A program made the translations under genes and the position numbers. The notes below the pieces were generated by a model. The model made no database searches and was not told the DNA's origin. It worked only from the letters and a program-made list of their open reading frames with translations. From Alloalcanivorax xenomutans (GTDB taxonomy: Bacteria > Pseudomonadota > Gammaproteobacteria > Pseudomonadales > Alcanivoracaceae), in NCBI RefSeq assembly GCF_900217905.1, contig NZ_OBMO01000002.1, positions 229,815 to 293,814 of the forward strand: DNA of 64,000 nucleotides, in the 5' to 3' direction. Shown piece by piece: positions 37,318-47,078 of the stretch; the stretch's first letter is position 1; each line of letters starts with the position of its first letter.

Positions 37318-38605
37318 GACAGATCTCCACGGCGGTCTCACCCACCGTCATCAAGGGGTGGCTGTCGCGCACGCCCGGTGAGCGCGTTACCGGGAACGCA
37401 CTCTGCGCCCAGCGCAACAGGCTCACGGACGGGCTGCTCATCAACAGCCGGGCCTGGGGGTACAACCACAGCAGACGATCCAGATCGTCGTTGGGCTGAT
37501 ACGGCACGTCGCCGATGCCGTCACCGTCGCGGTCCCAACCCAGGTAGTCACTCCAGTAGTTGCCTCTACCCTGTCGCGACCATTCCTGGGTGCGGGTGGC
37601 CACGTACTTCACCTGTTGTTGATTGCCGATAAAACGGTTTCCGCTGAGCTGGTTGTCCTCGGAACCGGCGGTCAGATGGATGCCCAGGGTGCTTTGTTCA
37701 AAACGGTTATCGGTGATGTCGTTGTACAGTGAGTTGTAAACGAACAACGCTTTGCCCTCGGCACCGCTGATCATGGCGTCGCCGGTGGCCCCACGGCGCA
37801 CACCATGAATCCGGTTGCCGCGCAGGGTGGAATAGGTGATGTAGTTCATCAGAATGCCGTAGTTCTGATCCTCCTCGGAGCAGTTGCCCTCCACCCACAG
37901 GGCACGGCTTTGCATCAAGGCATAGCCGGTGCGGGTGCGCCGGGTGATGTTGCCAACCACTTTGTTGTCATGGGAAAACATGTAATGAATGCCGTAGCGC
38001 AGGTCCTCCAGCACATTGCCTTCCAGCCGGTTGCCGTTGGAGGTGTCGATGTAGATGCCATCGCGGGTTTCGCGCACCTGGTTGCCGGTCACCCGGGCCC
38101 CGGTTACGGCGTACAAATGAATGCCGTTGCCGCGATCCTGGGAACGCAGCGACGTGTCTCCGCGGATACGATTACCGCTGATCGTGACCTCGGCGGTACC
38201 GTCCACCCAGACCCCGAAGCCAGGCCCGCTGAGGTGGTTGTTCCGCAACGTGACGCCATCAGCGCCCTTTTCGATGAATACCCCTGAGTCCATGGCGGTC
38301 AGATCCTTGCCCCAGTGACGCAATGTGCAGCCACGGACCTGGACATTGGCGGCGGCGATGGTCAAACCGTTACCCAGGCCTTCCGCGTCCAGCACCGCGC
38401 CGGGCTCGCAAATCACCTCGGCGCCCTCCCGGTCAATGCGAAAACGCCCCCGGTGAATCCCCGCCGGCACTCGCCAGCGGTTCTCCTCCGGGGCCGCCGT
38501 CGCCACGGCGATAAGGTCGCGGGATGGCATCCCGGCCTGGACCGCCATGCCGGACGCGCCCCACAGCGCCAGGCAAAACAACCCGGTTCGGCTCAGCGCC
38601 CCCAT
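37304..38605 (-). CDS. nosD: Nitrous oxide reductase maturation periplasmic protein NosD
   Basis: The 433-residue protein has a signal peptide (cut near VQA at about 25) and a right-handed parallel beta-helix made of CASH/PbH1 repeats, visible as recurring G-N-x-I/L patterns between residues 80 and 330 ([36 protein letters not shown]). NosD docks NosL and NosZ to the NosFY transporter during CuZ assembly. A GTG directly before the ATG is also possible. It begins 38 bp after nosZ in the operon. Confidence 0.94.
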   Translation of the reverse strand: MGALSRTGLFCLALWGASGMAVQAGMPSRDLIAVATAAPEENRWRVPAGIHRGRFRIDREGAEVICEPGAVLDAEGLGNGLTIAAANVQVRGCTLRHWGKDLTAMDSGVFIEKGADGVTLRNNHLSGPGFGVWVDGTAEVTISGNRIRGDTSLRSQDRGNGIHLYAVTGARVTGNQVRETRDGIYIDTSNGNRLEGNVLEDLRYGIHYMFSHDNKVVGNITRRTRTGYALMQSRALWVEGNCSEEDQNYGILMNYITYSTLRGNRIHGVRRGATGDAMISGAEGKALFVYNSLYNDITDNRFEQSTLGIHLTAGSEDNQLSGNRFIGNQQQVKYVATRTQEWSRQGRGNYWSDYLGWDRDGDGIGDVPYQPNDDLDRLLWLYPQARLLMSSPSVSLLRWAQSAFPVTRSPGVRDSHPLMTVGETAVEICHDSD

Positions 38606-38643
38606 CACCGCGCCCGCACCGTCGTGCTCCCTTCCCCTTCCAA

Positions 38644-40551
38644 TCAGGCTTTCTCCACCAGCATGCGGCCGACCATCTCCATGTGCAGGGCATGGCAGAA
38701 CCAGCTGCAGTAATACCAGTGCACGCCGGGTTTATCGGCGGTGAAGGTGATGGAAGAGGTTTGCTGCGGACTGATTTCCATGCTGACGCCGTGATTGGTG
38801 AGCACGAAGCCGTGAGACACGTCCTCGATACGGTCGATGTTGGTGATGGTCACCGTGACTTCATCACCCTGCTTGACCTTGAACTCGGTCAACCCGTAGG
38901 CCGGTGCCATGGAGGTCATATAGACCCGCACCTTGTTGCCATCACGGATCACTTTGTTGTCCTGCTCCAGGGTGATGCCGTCTTTTTTGGCCCGGGCCAC
39001 GGTGGTGGCGAAAAACGGATCGTTCCGCTCCCAGATTTTTTTTGTCTTGATCTGATCCCGGCGCACCAGGATGCAATCGTGGGGCTCGGCGAAGGTGGGG
39101 CCATCGTGCACCAGTTTCATTTCCTCGCCGGAAATGTCGATCAGCTGATCGTTCTCCGGGTGCAGCGGGCCGGTGGGCAGGAAACGGTCCTTGGAGAACT
39201 TGCTCAGCACCACCAGCCACTTGCCATCCGCGTCGCGGCTTTCGGTCAGCGAAGCGTGATTGTGTCCCGGCTGATAGTGCACATCCAGCTTCTGTTTGAT
39301 GTAGTTGGTTTTTTCCCCTTTGTAGGCGCGGATCGCCTCATCGATGTTCCACTTCGCCACCTGGCTGTCGATGAACAGAGTGGTATAGGCATTGCCACGG
39401 CCATCGAAGGTGGTATGCAGCGGCCCCAGCCCCAATTCCGGTTCGCCCACCACCACGTCCCTGGGCGCCTTGAGCTTGCCGCCGAACAGCTCATCCAGCC
39501 GCGCGATCTCAATGATGGTGCAGGTGGGTGAGAGCTTGCCATTGGCGATGAAGTACTTGCCGTCCGGCGACGTGTTCAGGCCGTGCGGGTTCTTCGGCAC
39601 CGGAATGTAGCGGGTCAGATCCGACCCGTGCCGGCCATCCACCACCGGCACCTTGCTGTCACCCAGGGTAGTGAACTTGCCGGCTCTGATCGCCGCCTCG
39701 ATGCGCGGGATATTGAACACCACCACCCAGTCGCGCTCATTGCGCATCATGCCGCCCAGGTCCGTGGCTTTCTCAGAGTTGTAACAGGTGGACGCGGCGT
39801 ACTTGCCGGTATAGTCGGCGTCGGTGTTGTCCAGGTTACCGTCGACGATAACCTGGAACGCCATCTCCATCCGCTCGGCGTCGATGGCGTTGAACATCGT
39901 GTAGCTGCCATCGCCCTGGATATCGAAGGACGAACCGTCATTGGGATGCGGAATAATGAATTCAGCGTTGGCGAATACGTACTTGGTGCGCGGGACTTTC
40001 TGCAGGCGCAAACCATGGATCGCCTGCACATTGGGCACCGTCAGTATGCGGTCGCATTTCATGATATCCAGACGCACCCGGGCCACCCGACTATTGGCCT
40101 TGTCATTGATGAACAGGTACTTGCCGTCATAACGGCCATCCGTCATGGACACGTGCGGGTGGTGGCTGTCGCCGTTGAGGTAACGAGCGCTGTCGCCAAG
40201 CACCTGTTTGCTTTCGTCGGTCAGCCCCCAGCCGGTGGCGGAGTCCACGTTGAACACCGGGATCCGCAACAGTTCACGCATGGAGGGCACACCCAGTACC
40301 CGCACCTCGCCGGAGTGGCCGCCACTCCAGAAGCCGTAATATTCATCCAGCTCACCCGGCCCCACATGGGCCTTGGCCATGGCTTCCTTTACCGAGGAGG
40401 CCCAGGTTTCCCGCGTCATCGCCACGCCACCCAGCGTCGCGGCACCGGCCAGGGCCGCGCCCCCAAGGGTGCCGGCACCGAGGAATCCGCGCCGGGTCAG
40501 CCCCTCGCCCCGGGCGTTCCCGTTGTCGTCATTGAACCGATCGTGTGTCAT
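38644..40551 (-). CDS. nosZ: Nitrous oxide reductase NosZ (clade I, Tat-exported)
   Basis: The 635-residue enzyme reduces N2O to N2 in the periplasm. The ATG at 40551 has a GGAGAAA site. A Tat signal is present (TRRGFLGAG, about residues 19-27), marking clade I. The beta-propeller carries the CuZ histidines in [33 protein letters not shown] and AEPHD. The cupredoxin domain ends with the CuA motif [12 protein letters not shown] close to the C-terminus. All ligands visible are intact, so the enzyme should be active. It follows nosR with a 38-bp gap. Confidence 0.97.
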   Translation of the reverse strand: MTHDRFNDDNGNARGEGLTRRGFLGAGTLGGAALAGAATLGGVAMTRETWASSVKEAMAKAHVGPGELDEYYGFWSGGHSGEVRVLGVPSMRELLRIPVFNVDSATGWGLTDESKQVLGDSARYLNGDSHHPHVSMTDGRYDGKYLFINDKANSRVARVRLDIMKCDRILTVPNVQAIHGLRLQKVPRTKYVFANAEFIIPHPNDGSSFDIQGDGSYTMFNAIDAERMEMAFQVIVDGNLDNTDADYTGKYAASTCYNSEKATDLGGMMRNERDWVVVFNIPRIEAAIRAGKFTTLGDSKVPVVDGRHGSDLTRYIPVPKNPHGLNTSPDGKYFIANGKLSPTCTIIEIARLDELFGGKLKAPRDVVVGEPELGLGPLHTTFDGRGNAYTTLFIDSQVAKWNIDEAIRAYKGEKTNYIKQKLDVHYQPGHNHASLTESRDADGKWLVVLSKFSKDRFLPTGPLHPENDQLIDISGEEMKLVHDGPTFAEPHDCILVRRDQIKTKKIWERNDPFFATTVARAKKDGITLEQDNKVIRDGNKVRVYMTSMAPAYGLTEFKVKQGDEVTVTITNIDRIEDVSHGFVLTNHGVSMEISPQQTSSITFTADKPGVHWYYCSWFCHALHMEMVGRMLVEKA

Positions 40552-40589
40552 TGTCGTTTCTCCGTTGTCTGTGGCCGCTGTAACGGCCT

Positions 40590-42716
40590 TCAACCTTCTT
40601 CCAGTTGCAAGGCGGGAATACGCTCCGCCTCGGGGACGCTCCGCTTTCCTTTGCCGGCCCGTTTTTTCTTCAGGATCAGCGGCGGGCATTTGTATTCGTT
40701 GTGATAGGTCATCTGGCAATCCAGGCAGTAGTGGCACTCGTTGACGTTGATACGCCCGTCCGGGTGAATGGCCTGGATTTCGCATTCCTTGGCGCACAAT
40801 TGGCAGGGGTTGCCGCATTCCTTGCGCCGCTTGAGCCAGTCGAACAATCTGAGTTTGCTGGGCACCGCCAAAGCCGCGCCCAGCGGACACAGGTAGCGGC
40901 AGTAAACCTTGCGGGTGAACAGATTCATGACCAGCAAGGCCAGCGCGTACAGAACGAACCACCACTGGCGGTCAAAATGCAGCGTGAAGGCGGTTTTGAA
41001 CGGTTCGATTTCAGCGAACCGCTCCGCCGTGGCCATGGAATCCAGCGAGATACCGAACAGAGCCAGCAGGATCAGATACTTCACCGCCCACAGACGCTCG
41101 TGCAGAGCGAATGGCAATTCATACTGGGGAACGCGGAGTTTGCGCGCAGCTTCATTGAGCAACTCCTGGAGCGCGCCGAAGGGGCACAGCCATCCACAGA
41201 ACACACCCCGGCCCCACAACAGCACGCTGGCCGCGGTGAAAGTCCACAATACGAAGATCACCGGATCGCTGAGGAACAATCCCCAATGGAAATCGTCCAT
41301 TACCGCGTGGGCGAAGGTCAGCACGTTGACCACGGACAACTGGCCCAGGGCGTACCAGCCGATGAAGACCACGGTGAACAGCAGGTAGGCCCGCCGCAGC
41401 CAATGCAACTGGCGCGGGTGCCGGGCCAGGCGGTCCTGCAGAAACAGAATCACCAGCAACAGTGCCAAAGCGACGCCGATGACCACCACCGGAAACTGCT
41501 TCTGGTACCAGATCCGCACCCATACCGGTTTCTCCTCGGGCGCCGCCACGGGTTCCGGCCGTTGCAGATAGGTTTCCGGCGTGGCGTAGGGCAATTCGAA
41601 GCTGGTGAAGATACCGCTGACCGGCCCGGTCTGCCGGCGCACCAGCAATTCCAGGGTCCAGGGACTGCCGGGGTCGAAACGGTGCTCCAGGCGGACGATA
41701 AAGATCGCCATTTCCGAAAACCCCGGCATGCCAGCGGCATAAACATCGGATAACCGCTGGTAGTCCAGGTCCCGGAAACTGATGATGGTGCCGTTCTGAC
41801 GCAGCTGGACCCGGTCGAAGATACCGCCGCGCACATAGCCGGAGCCCTTGAACGAATAGCGCCCGTTGGCCAGCACCGCGATGGCGTATTCGCCCTCCCC
41901 CAATTCCCCCATCAAGGTCTCGTAGCCCGCTTTGCCCAGCAGGCTGATGCCCACTTCCGGCGGGTTCAGCAAGCCGGTGTACAGATCGATGAAGACGCCG
42001 CCGCGCTGATCAGGGGCAGTCTGCTCCACTCCTTCCGCCTCGGTGCCGCGAAAGGCCTCATCCACCTGCCCGCGGGTCAGATGCAGCCGGCGCAGTGCCC
42101 CCTTGCCGGCCAGTTCCTCCCAGCCCACGGCGGCTCCACGGCCACCACGGATACGCGCCGCGCGGCGCCGGCCCGATGGCGCTTCGATCAATCCCAGCGA
42201 CACCGCTACTTTGCGCGCCGCGCCCATGATGGTTTCATTGACCACCATGACGGTGACTGTCGCGCCGCTTACCGCATCGACGGTCACCGTCTCGGGGTCG
42301 CGGGAACGTCCCACCACGACCCGCTGATCGGCGTCGACGCCGGCATAGTGGGCACTGAAATCATGGAGCTTCTGTTCGGGAATTCCGACCAGCAGGATAG
42401 GTTCGTGATGCTCCACCACGTAGGCGTCGAGAATGACACCCTGAGGATCCATCACGATTTGCACGTTGATGGGTTTGCCGGAATAGGCGGGGATGTTGAC
42501 CACATCCTGGCTGTAAAACAGATAGCCGAGAAGATCGCCGTTGCGGGACAAAGTGCGGACCCGGAAGTCCCCTTCCGGCTCGGACCAGTCCGCTCCGGGA
42601 AACAACGCTTCCACACGCTGCCGATCCAGATCCGCCAGGGCGGGCGAACACAGCCAGGTGCCGACCACACACAGTAAGGTCAGCCATCCCCCCTTCCAGC
42701 GGGAAAACAACGACAT
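40590..42716 (-). CDS. nosR: Nitrous oxide reductase expression and electron-transfer protein NosR
   Basis: The product (708 residues from the ATG at 42716, four more from 42728) has a signal peptide, a periplasmic FMN-binding domain with the flavinylation motif SGATVT (covalent FMN on threonine), five to six membrane helices and polyferredoxin parts. Cysteine motifs [30 protein letters not shown] and CHYCLDC are visible. NosR feeds quinol electrons toward NosZ and is needed for nosZ expression. The start at 42716 is preferred because the predicted transcription start leaves only 12 bases before 42728. It is the first gene of the operon. Confidence 0.95.
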   Translation of the reverse strand: MSLFSRWKGGWLTLLCVVGTWLCSPALADLDRQRVEALFPGADWSEPEGDFRVRTLSRNGDLLGYLFYSQDVVNIPAYSGKPINVQIVMDPQGVILDAYVVEHHEPILLVGIPEQKLHDFSAHYAGVDADQRVVVGRSRDPETVTVDAVSGATVTVMVVNETIMGAARKVAVSLGLIEAPSGRRRAARIRGGRGAAVGWEELAGKGALRRLHLTRGQVDEAFRGTEAEGVEQTAPDQRGGVFIDLYTGLLNPPEVGISLLGKAGYETLMGELGEGEYAIAVLANGRYSFKGSGYVRGGIFDRVQLRQNGTIISFRDLDYQRLSDVYAAGMPGFSEMAIFIVRLEHRFDPGSPWTLELLVRRQTGPVSGIFTSFELPYATPETYLQRPEPVAAPEEKPVWVRIWYQKQFPVVVIGVALALLLVILFLQDRLARHPRQLHWLRRAYLLFTVVFIGWYALGQLSVVNVLTFAHAVMDDFHWGLFLSDPVIFVLWTFTAASVLLWGRGVFCGWLCPFGALQELLNEAARKLRVPQYELPFALHERLWAVKYLILLALFGISLDSMATAERFAEIEPFKTAFTLHFDRQWWFVLYALALLVMNLFTRKVYCRYLCPLGAALAVPSKLRLFDWLKRRKECGNPCQLCAKECEIQAIHPDGRINVNECHYCLDCQMTYHNEYKCPPLILKKKRAGKGKRSVPEAERIPALQLEEG

Positions 42717-42739
42717 TGCACGCCCCATAACATGTATTT

Positions 42740-42787
42740 GCGGAGCATGTTACAAGCCGTACCGCCAGCCTGGCTGACATACATCAA
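42740..42787 (-). promoter_or_regulatory. FNR/DNR-type box and promoter of the nos operon
   Basis: On the minus strand TTGAT-GTAT-GTCAG (42787-42774) matches eight of ten positions of TTGAT-N4-ATCAA. A -10 element TAACAT lies at 42752-42747, giving a start near 42740 and the box centred at about -40.5, the class II activation position. The same geometry is seen in front of the cytochrome c at 34587. Confidence 0.68.
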
Positions 42788-42884
42788 CGAGGCGAAGGAA
42801 AATCAGGATGCCGCCATCGGCCCCGGCCTGATTCAGAGATAGCTACGCTACGAAGCCGCTGTGGGAAGGGACTCTTGCGGAGCG

Positions 42885-43784
42885 TCAGTCGATCAGCGGC
42901 AGCCGATGCTCCAGGCTGGCCGCGCGCACCGCATCGGGAATACGGATTTCCGTGGCCAGGGGAAGATGATCCGACAGCAGACAGTCCTCCAGCACGCGGC
43001 TGTGGCGTACCTGCAGTTCCGGTGTGGCCAGGATATGGTCGATGTGACGATCCGGCGCCCAGCTGGGGTAGGTTTGCAAATCGCCTTCCACCAGTACCAG
43101 CCCGAGATCCGTCAACGGCGACGCGGAGAGATGCTCCGGCCGGCAGTTGAAGTCACCCATGATCAGACTGTAACGGTACGGTCGCAGCAGGTCCGCCAGG
43201 TAGGTCAGTTGGGTATTGCGCATCTTTTCGCCCAATGCCAGATGACACACCGCCACCACCAGCGGTTCCACCGGATGGCCGAATTTGATCACGATGGCAC
43301 CCCGACCAGGCAAGCCGGGAAGGATGTGGTCTTCCACCGCGTAGGGCGGCATGCGACTGAGTAACCCATTGCTGAACTGCCCCAGACGCCCCAGATTACG
43401 ATTCAACTGCTGATGCCAGAACGGGAAATCCGCCAGACTCGCCAGATGCACCAACTGATTGAGGTTGCGCGAGCGCAGACTGCCGCCATCCACTTCCTGC
43501 AGGCCTACCACATCGAAATGACGCACCACATCAGCGATCTGTTCGATGATCTCCACGCTGCGCGGATGCGCCACCAGATGCTTCCAGCTGCCGGTCACGT
43601 AGTCCCGGAACCGGCTGGTGCCAATACCCGCCTGAATGTTGAAGCTGAGGATTTTGAGAGTGTCGCTGGGCAGCGACACCTCACGCACCCGCCGGGTGCG
43701 GCGGTGCCCTTCCCGTGCCAGCGAAAAACCCGACGGGCGGGTTTTCCAGTTTTGATAGGCGTTACGGGCGCGTTCCAGCAGCAT
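42885..43784 (-). CDS. Endonuclease/exonuclease/phosphatase (EEP) family protein
   Basis: The 299-residue protein carries the EEP motifs in order: ILSFNIQAG (about residue 45), VGLQEVDGG (about 93), CHLALGEK (about 178), GDFNCRPEH (about 211), DHILAT and SDHLPL. These bind divalent metal and hydrolyse phosphodiesters. It has no signal peptide. It is 8 bp downstream of dsbA on the same strand; the same pairing occurs in Pseudomonas. The substrate, nucleic acid or phospholipid-like, cannot be decided from sequence alone. Confidence 0.88.
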   Translation of the reverse strand: MLLERARNAYQNWKTRPSGFSLAREGHRRTRRVREVSLPSDTLKILSFNIQAGIGTSRFRDYVTGSWKHLVAHPRSVEIIEQIADVVRHFDVVGLQEVDGGSLRSRNLNQLVHLASLADFPFWHQQLNRNLGRLGQFSNGLLSRMPPYAVEDHILPGLPGRGAIVIKFGHPVEPLVVAVCHLALGEKMRNTQLTYLADLLRPYRYSLIMGDFNCRPEHLSASPLTDLGLVLVEGDLQTYPSWAPDRHIDHILATPELQVRHSRVLEDCLLSDHLPLATEIRIPDAVRAASLEHRLPLID

Positions 43785-43792
43785 GGCGTTGC

Positions 43793-44434
43793 TTACTTCT
43801 CACTTTCTTTTTTAACCAGGAAATCCACCACGTCGAACATCTCGGCGTTGTTCTTGAGGTTATCCCGCATCACCGCGTATTTGCCAGCCACCACCAGGGA
43901 GGGCACACCGCGGATCTGATATTCACGGGTCAGGGCGTCCGCCTCGCGAACCTTGGTGGACACGGCGAAAGAGCCGTACAGACTGTTGAACTTGTCGCGC
44001 TCCACACCGTATTTCTCGAAGAAACCGGCCAGGGCGTCGGCGTCGAACAGGCGCTCACGATGCATATGAATGGCGTCGAACAGCGGCCGGTGAATCTCGC
44101 CGGTCAGCCCCTGGGATTCCTCGATGAAGTAGGCCCGGGCCAGCGGCTCGGCGTGCTGCATGAACAGTACCGGAGTACGCACATAGGCCGCCGCCTCCGG
44201 CTTGTTCTTCAACCAGTTGTCCACGGTGGGTTCCAGGGAATAGCAATGCGGACACATGTAGGAGAAAAACTCCCGCACTTCCACCTTGCCGGAGGGGACA
44301 CTGGTGGTGCCGGGATTATCCAGCACCCGGTAATGAACGCCTTCTTTGTATTGAGGCTGCCCTTCCTGAGCCACCACGGTGGCGGACATCATCAGCCCCA
44401 GGGACATCAGCAGGGCGCTAACCATACGCAGCAT
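43793..44434 (-). CDS. dsbA: Thiol:disulfide interchange protein DsbA
   Basis: The 213-residue precursor has a signal peptide (cut after VVA near 22). The thioredoxin-fold active site is CPHC in FFSYMCPHCY (about residues 61-64), and the cis-proline loop is RGVPS (about 174-178). It introduces disulfides into periplasmic proteins, which here would include cytochrome c maturation partners. Gene order with the nuclease downstream and cytochrome c4 upstream is the Pseudomonas order. Confidence 0.94.
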   Translation of the reverse strand: MLRMVSALLMSLGLMMSATVVAQEGQPQYKEGVHYRVLDNPGTTSVPSGKVEVREFFSYMCPHCYSLEPTVDNWLKNKPEAAAYVRTPVLFMQHAEPLARAYFIEESQGLTGEIHRPLFDAIHMHRERLFDADALAGFFEKYGVERDKFNSLYGSFAVSTKVREADALTREYQIRGVPSLVVAGKYAVMRDNLKNNAEMFDVVDFLVKKESEK

Positions 44435-44563
44435 GAAATTCTCCTTGTTGTCACAGCTTTAGCGAGAACCGAAACCATTAAGAGTCATGAACACCCCCGT
44501 TGGTTCCCCTTTCGATGATAGGAGTCTTTTGTATCACAGTCGTGAAGGCTTGGCGCGCGTCGT

Positions 44564-44683
44564 GGACGGCCCGGAGGGTGACTGCCATGGACGGCAGTCA
44601 TAAAAAATTGCCGGGAGCAATTTTAAATGTTGCTTCAGTGACGGCCCGGAGGGTGGCCGCCAAGGAGGGTGGCCATCAAAAAA
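44564..44683. repeat. Tandem copies of the CCGGAGGGTG / CCATGG palindromic repeat
   Basis: Two copies of GACGGCCCGGAGGGTG (44564 and 44639) enclose GCCATGGACGGC and the hairpin AAAATTGC-CGGGA-GCAATTTT near 44603-44623. The same array, with a paired base change in the hairpin (AAAATCGC/GCGATTTT), recurs at 46780-46920. The unit is about 75 bp. No protein is plausible here. Confidence 0.75.
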
Positions 44684-44706
44684 GGCAGCCGAAGCTGCCT
44701 TTTTTT
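44678..44706 (-). terminator. Bidirectional Rho-independent terminator after cytochrome c4
   Basis: AGGCAGC pairs with GCTGCCT around a four-base loop (TTCG on the minus strand) and is flanked by runs of A and T on both sides, so it can end transcription in either direction. It lies 18 bp beyond the cytochrome c4 stop. Confidence 0.9.
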
Positions 44707-44723
44707 CCCGCGCGGGAGCGAAG

Positions 44724-45365
44724 TTATTCCTCGGTGGACAAACCGTTGAGGAAGCTGGCCACCGCCTTGATCTCCGCGTCACTCATCTTGGCGGCCACGG
44801 TGCGCATCATTTCCTGCGGATCGTTGGTGCGTTTAACCACATTGTCACCCAGATCACCACGGCCGGCGGCGCGGAACGCCTTCAGTTGGATTTCCAGATA
44901 CTGGGCGTGCTGACCGGCCAGAGCCGGGAACCCGGCCGCCTCAACGCCCTCGCCGGCGGGGCCGTGGCAGCCGGAACAGGCAGGAACGCCATCGGCGACC
45001 ACGCCGCCACGATAAATCCGCTCACCCTGTTCCACCAATTCAGGATCGGCCTGCCCCACCTTGATGGTCTGGGCGGAGAAGTACGCCGCCAGGTCAGCCA
45101 TGTCCTGCTCGCTGAGATTGGCCACCATCGGTGCCATCAGTGCGTTCTGCCGATCGCCGGCCTTGAACGCCTGAATCTGCTCGACAAGGTATTTTTCACC
45201 CTGTCCGGCGAGGCTGGGCCATTCACCGGAAGGAGAGTTGCCGTCGGCGCCATGACAGGCCGCGCAGGGCTGGGATTTTTCCTTGCCGGCATCAACATCA
45301 CCGGCTGCCATGGCATGGGAAACCGCCGTAGCGGCTAGCAGCACGAACAGCTTAAGACACTTCAT
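44724..45365 (-). CDS. Dihaem cytochrome c4
   Basis: The 213-residue precursor has a signal peptide (cut near AMA at 20) and two similar cytochrome c domains with CAACH at 34-38 and CSGCH near 132-136. The repeated segments (FPALAGQHAQYLEIQLKAF and WPSLAGQGEKYLVEQIQAF) are the internal duplication of cytochrome c4. It is membrane-associated in the periplasm and passes electrons to cbb3-type or other terminal oxidases. It is 23 bp from the cytochrome c5 gene upstream and is probably co-transcribed with it. Confidence 0.95.
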   Translation of the reverse strand: MKCLKLFVLLAATAVSHAMAAGDVDAGKEKSQPCAACHGADGNSPSGEWPSLAGQGEKYLVEQIQAFKAGDRQNALMAPMVANLSEQDMADLAAYFSAQTIKVGQADPELVEQGERIYRGGVVADGVPACSGCHGPAGEGVEAAGFPALAGQHAQYLEIQLKAFRAAGRGDLGDNVVKRTNDPQEMMRTVAAKMSDAEIKAVASFLNGLSTEE

Positions 45366-45388
45366 GGCCCTTCCTTTAAAGCAGCGTG

Positions 45389-45676
45389 TTATTTTGTCAT
45401 ATGCTCGATCAGAGCGCGGTATTCTTCGTCGGAGCAGTCACTGCACATACCGCCTGGCGGCATTGCCTTGAACCCCTCTTTGACGTGCTTCACCAGCGTA
45501 TCCATGCCCTTCTCCATACGCGGTTTCCAGGCGGCCTGATCCCCGGTCTTGGGCGCGCCGGCGGCTCCGGTGCTATGGCAGTAGGTGCAGCTCTGGTCGT
45601 AACGCTCCTGCACCGTGGCGGCGCTGGCGCCCACGGCGATGAACATCAGGGCGAACCCCGCGAGCAAACCCTTCAT
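45389..45676 (-). CDS. Cytochrome c5 family protein
   Basis: The 95-residue precursor has a signal peptide (cut after ASA near 19) and one haem motif CTYCH near residues 30-34. The second cysteine pair CSDC near 78-81 is the disulfide typical of cytochrome c5, and MPPGG contains the methionine ligand. It is a small periplasmic electron carrier. It leads a two-gene unit with cytochrome c4 and is divergent from engB. A clear promoter lies at 45791-45819. Confidence 0.94.
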   Translation of the reverse strand: MKGLLAGFALMFIAVGASAATVQERYDQSCTYCHSTGAAGAPKTGDQAAWKPRMEKGMDTLVKHVKEGFKAMPPGGMCSDCSDEEYRALIEHMTK

Positions 45677-45790
45677 GCAATACCTCCCAATGGGCTGGCG
45701 TCATGCTGGCGACAGGCGCGTCTCTAAATTTGCCTTTAAAGACAAACACCTGTAGAAATCCCGCCACGCGCCACACGCGTGACGGCGCGC

Positions 45791-45819
45791 ATTATATACT
45801 ACGGGCTCGCCTCCGTCAT
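45791..45819 (-). promoter_or_regulatory. Predicted sigma-70 promoter of the cytochrome c5-c4 unit
   Basis: On the minus strand ATGACG (45819-45814, four of six) and a perfect TATAAT (45796-45791) are 17 bp apart. The start would be near 45784, about 108 bp before the ATG. Confidence 0.6.
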
Positions 45820-45858
45820 ATCCCTTGTTTATGCATGGGTATTTGCGGAGACAGGGCG

Positions 45859-46527
45859 ATGCCCTCCATTGATGCTCGTAACCGGACCGCCATGCCATTG
45901 CATCCCGCTCAACGCCTTTTGCACCAGGCCGCTTTCCTGAAAAGCGCGCAAACCGTCGAACAGTGCCCCCCTGACGAGGGCCTGGAAGTGGCATTCGCCG
46001 GGCGCTCCAACGCCGGCAAGTCCAGTGCCATCAACCGCCTTACCGGCCAGCGCAGTCTTGCTCGCACCTCCAAGACACCGGGCCGGACCCAGTTGCTGAA
46101 CTTTTTCACCCTGGATGAGCAACGCCGGCTGGTGGATCTGCCCGGCTATGGCTACGCCAAGGTGGACAAAGCGGTACGCATGCAATGGCAGGAGCATCTG
46201 GACGACTACCTGGCGCGCCGCGAATGTCTGACCGGCCTGGTGTTGTTGATGGACATTCGCCACCCGCTCCGGGAATTCGACCAGTTGATGCTCGAATGGT
46301 CCGCCCGTTCCGGAATGCCGCTGCTGATCCTGCTGACCAAGGCGGACAAATTAAAGTTCGGCGCCGCCAAAAGCGCCTTGATGCAGGTCACCAAGACCCT
46401 CAAAGATCATCCCGCGCCACTGCGGGTGCAGCTTTTTTCCGCCACCTCCGGGCAGGGCTGTGAGCAAGCCTGGGACCAAATGGCCGAGTGGTTGCGAATC
46501 GAGGACGAAGCCCCTCCCGCGATCTGA
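45859..46527 (+). CDS. engB: Ribosome biogenesis GTPase EngB (YihA/YsxC)
   Basis: The ATG at 45859 follows GGAGACAGGGCG and gives 222 residues. The G motifs are clear: G1 [10 protein letters not shown]2 T in [11 protein letters not shown]3 DLPGYG and G4 TKADK. It is an essential GTPase in large ribosomal subunit assembly. It is divergent from cytochrome c5, and, as in E. coli and Pseudomonas, an sRNA gene converges on its 3' end (46921-47074). The usual partner polA is absent from the window. Confidence 0.96.
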   Translation: MPSIDARNRTAMPLHPAQRLLHQAAFLKSAQTVEQCPPDEGLEVAFAGRSNAGKSSAINRLTGQRSLARTSKTPGRTQLLNFFTLDEQRRLVDLPGYGYAKVDKAVRMQWQEHLDDYLARRECLTGLVLLMDIRHPLREFDQLMLEWSARSGMPLLILLTKADKLKFGAAKSALMQVTKTLKDHPAPLRVQLFSATSGQGCEQAWDQMAEWLRIEDEAPPAI

Positions 46528-46656
46528 CCGGAACTGCCCATTTGTGTCACCCGGCGCCCAATTTTGTCGGTCCCACGATCCCATCAATACCAGACCACTT
46601 CCGGCAGTGAGCGCCAACTCTTTGAATTTTGGCCATTTTTCCCGTTTTCACGAAAC

Positions 46657-46671
46657 TGGCACAGCCCTTGC
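46657..46671 (+). promoter_or_regulatory. Sigma-54 promoter motif downstream of engB
   Basis: TGGCAC-AGCCC-TTGC is a perfect match to the -24/-12 consensus TGGCAC-N5-TTGC, with the invariant GG and GC at correct spacing. A start near 46683 is predicted. The DNA downstream has no gene on this strand, so any transcript would be non-coding. No enhancer-binding site is identified. Confidence 0.5.
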
Positions 46672-46682
46672 TCCGTATCGGG

Positions 46683-46867
46683 TGCAATACCGGCCCAGAC
46701 CGAGGCATCGAAACGGGCACCGCCAAAACATCGCTGGGGGGCGATTCATGGTGGGGCCCAGGCCACGGTCGAGAGGAAGGGTGTGACCGCCGGAGACGGG
46801 GGTCATAAAAGAAGGGGGGATGCCCGGGGCCTGATCTTCGGGTAAAAAATCGCCGGGAGCGATTTTT
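46683..46867 (+). ncRNA. Candidate short transcript from the sigma-54 promoter
   Basis: If the sigma-54 motif works, the transcript would run through GACCGCC/GGGGGTC and end at the hairpin AAAAATCGC-CGGGA-GCGATTTTT (46845-46867), whose second arm is T-rich like a terminator. The length would be about 185 bases. Only the promoter and terminator motifs support it, and the latter part belongs to a dispersed repeat. Confidence 0.22.
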
Positions 46868-46920
46868 GACGTTGCGCCAGCAACGGCCCGGCAGGGTGAC
46901 CGCCATGGAAGGCAGGTTAC
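46780..46920. repeat. CCGCCATGG-family repeat array with covarying hairpin
   Basis: The array has GTGACCGCCGGAGACGGGGGTCATAAAA, the hairpin AAAATCGC-CGGGA-GCGATTTT (46846-46866), then GACGTTGC and CGGCCCGGCAGGGTGACCGCC near 46889. The same elements stand in the same order at 44564-44683. The hairpin stem differs from that copy by a compensated pair (C-G for T-A). Confidence 0.7.
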
Positions 46921-47074
46921 AAAAAAAATCCCTGGCAGCAATTGGGGGGGAAGGGAACGACTTCGCTGCCAGGGAGGCTTGCCGCCCCGGCCTCCTGGGG
47001 AAGAGGCCGGGGTGTCCAGAAGCTACGAACCGGCGAGGGTACTGGGGGATCGGGGGTTACCAGTCCGTAGCTGT
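46921..47074 (-). ncRNA. sRNA in the Spot 42/ErsA position, sigma-E/AlgU-type promoter
   Basis: The predicted transcript is about 150 bases. It folds into SL1 (AGCTACG with CGTAGCT, 47072-47021, enclosing a C-rich loop), SL2 (CCCCGGCCTC with GAGGCCGGGG, 47012-46985) and a terminator hairpin (TCCCTGGCAGC with GCTGCCAGGGA, 46975-46929) followed by eight T. Its start falls at the base of SL1, just after a sigma-E-type promoter. It converges on the 3' end of engB, as Spot 42 does in E. coli and as ErsA lies next to engB in Pseudomonas; ErsA is also sigma-22 dependent and about 130 nt. Homology by sequence was not tested. Confidence 0.75.
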
Positions 47075-47078
47075 AAAT

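Noticed and set aside
44534..44782. Open frame of 82 codons on the minus strand across the repeat array
   Set aside because: It translates the CCGGAGGGTG repeats (recurring PSGPS) and the terminator; no start signal and no family likeness.
46683..46867. CrcZ/CrcY-like RNA from the sigma-54 promoter
   Set aside because: CrcZ RNAs carry several AANAANAA motifs; here there are only A-runs of the repeat family.
46547..46941. Two open frames on the minus strand after engB
   Set aside because: They also translate repeat sequence and read across the sRNA terminator; codon pattern is not gene-like.
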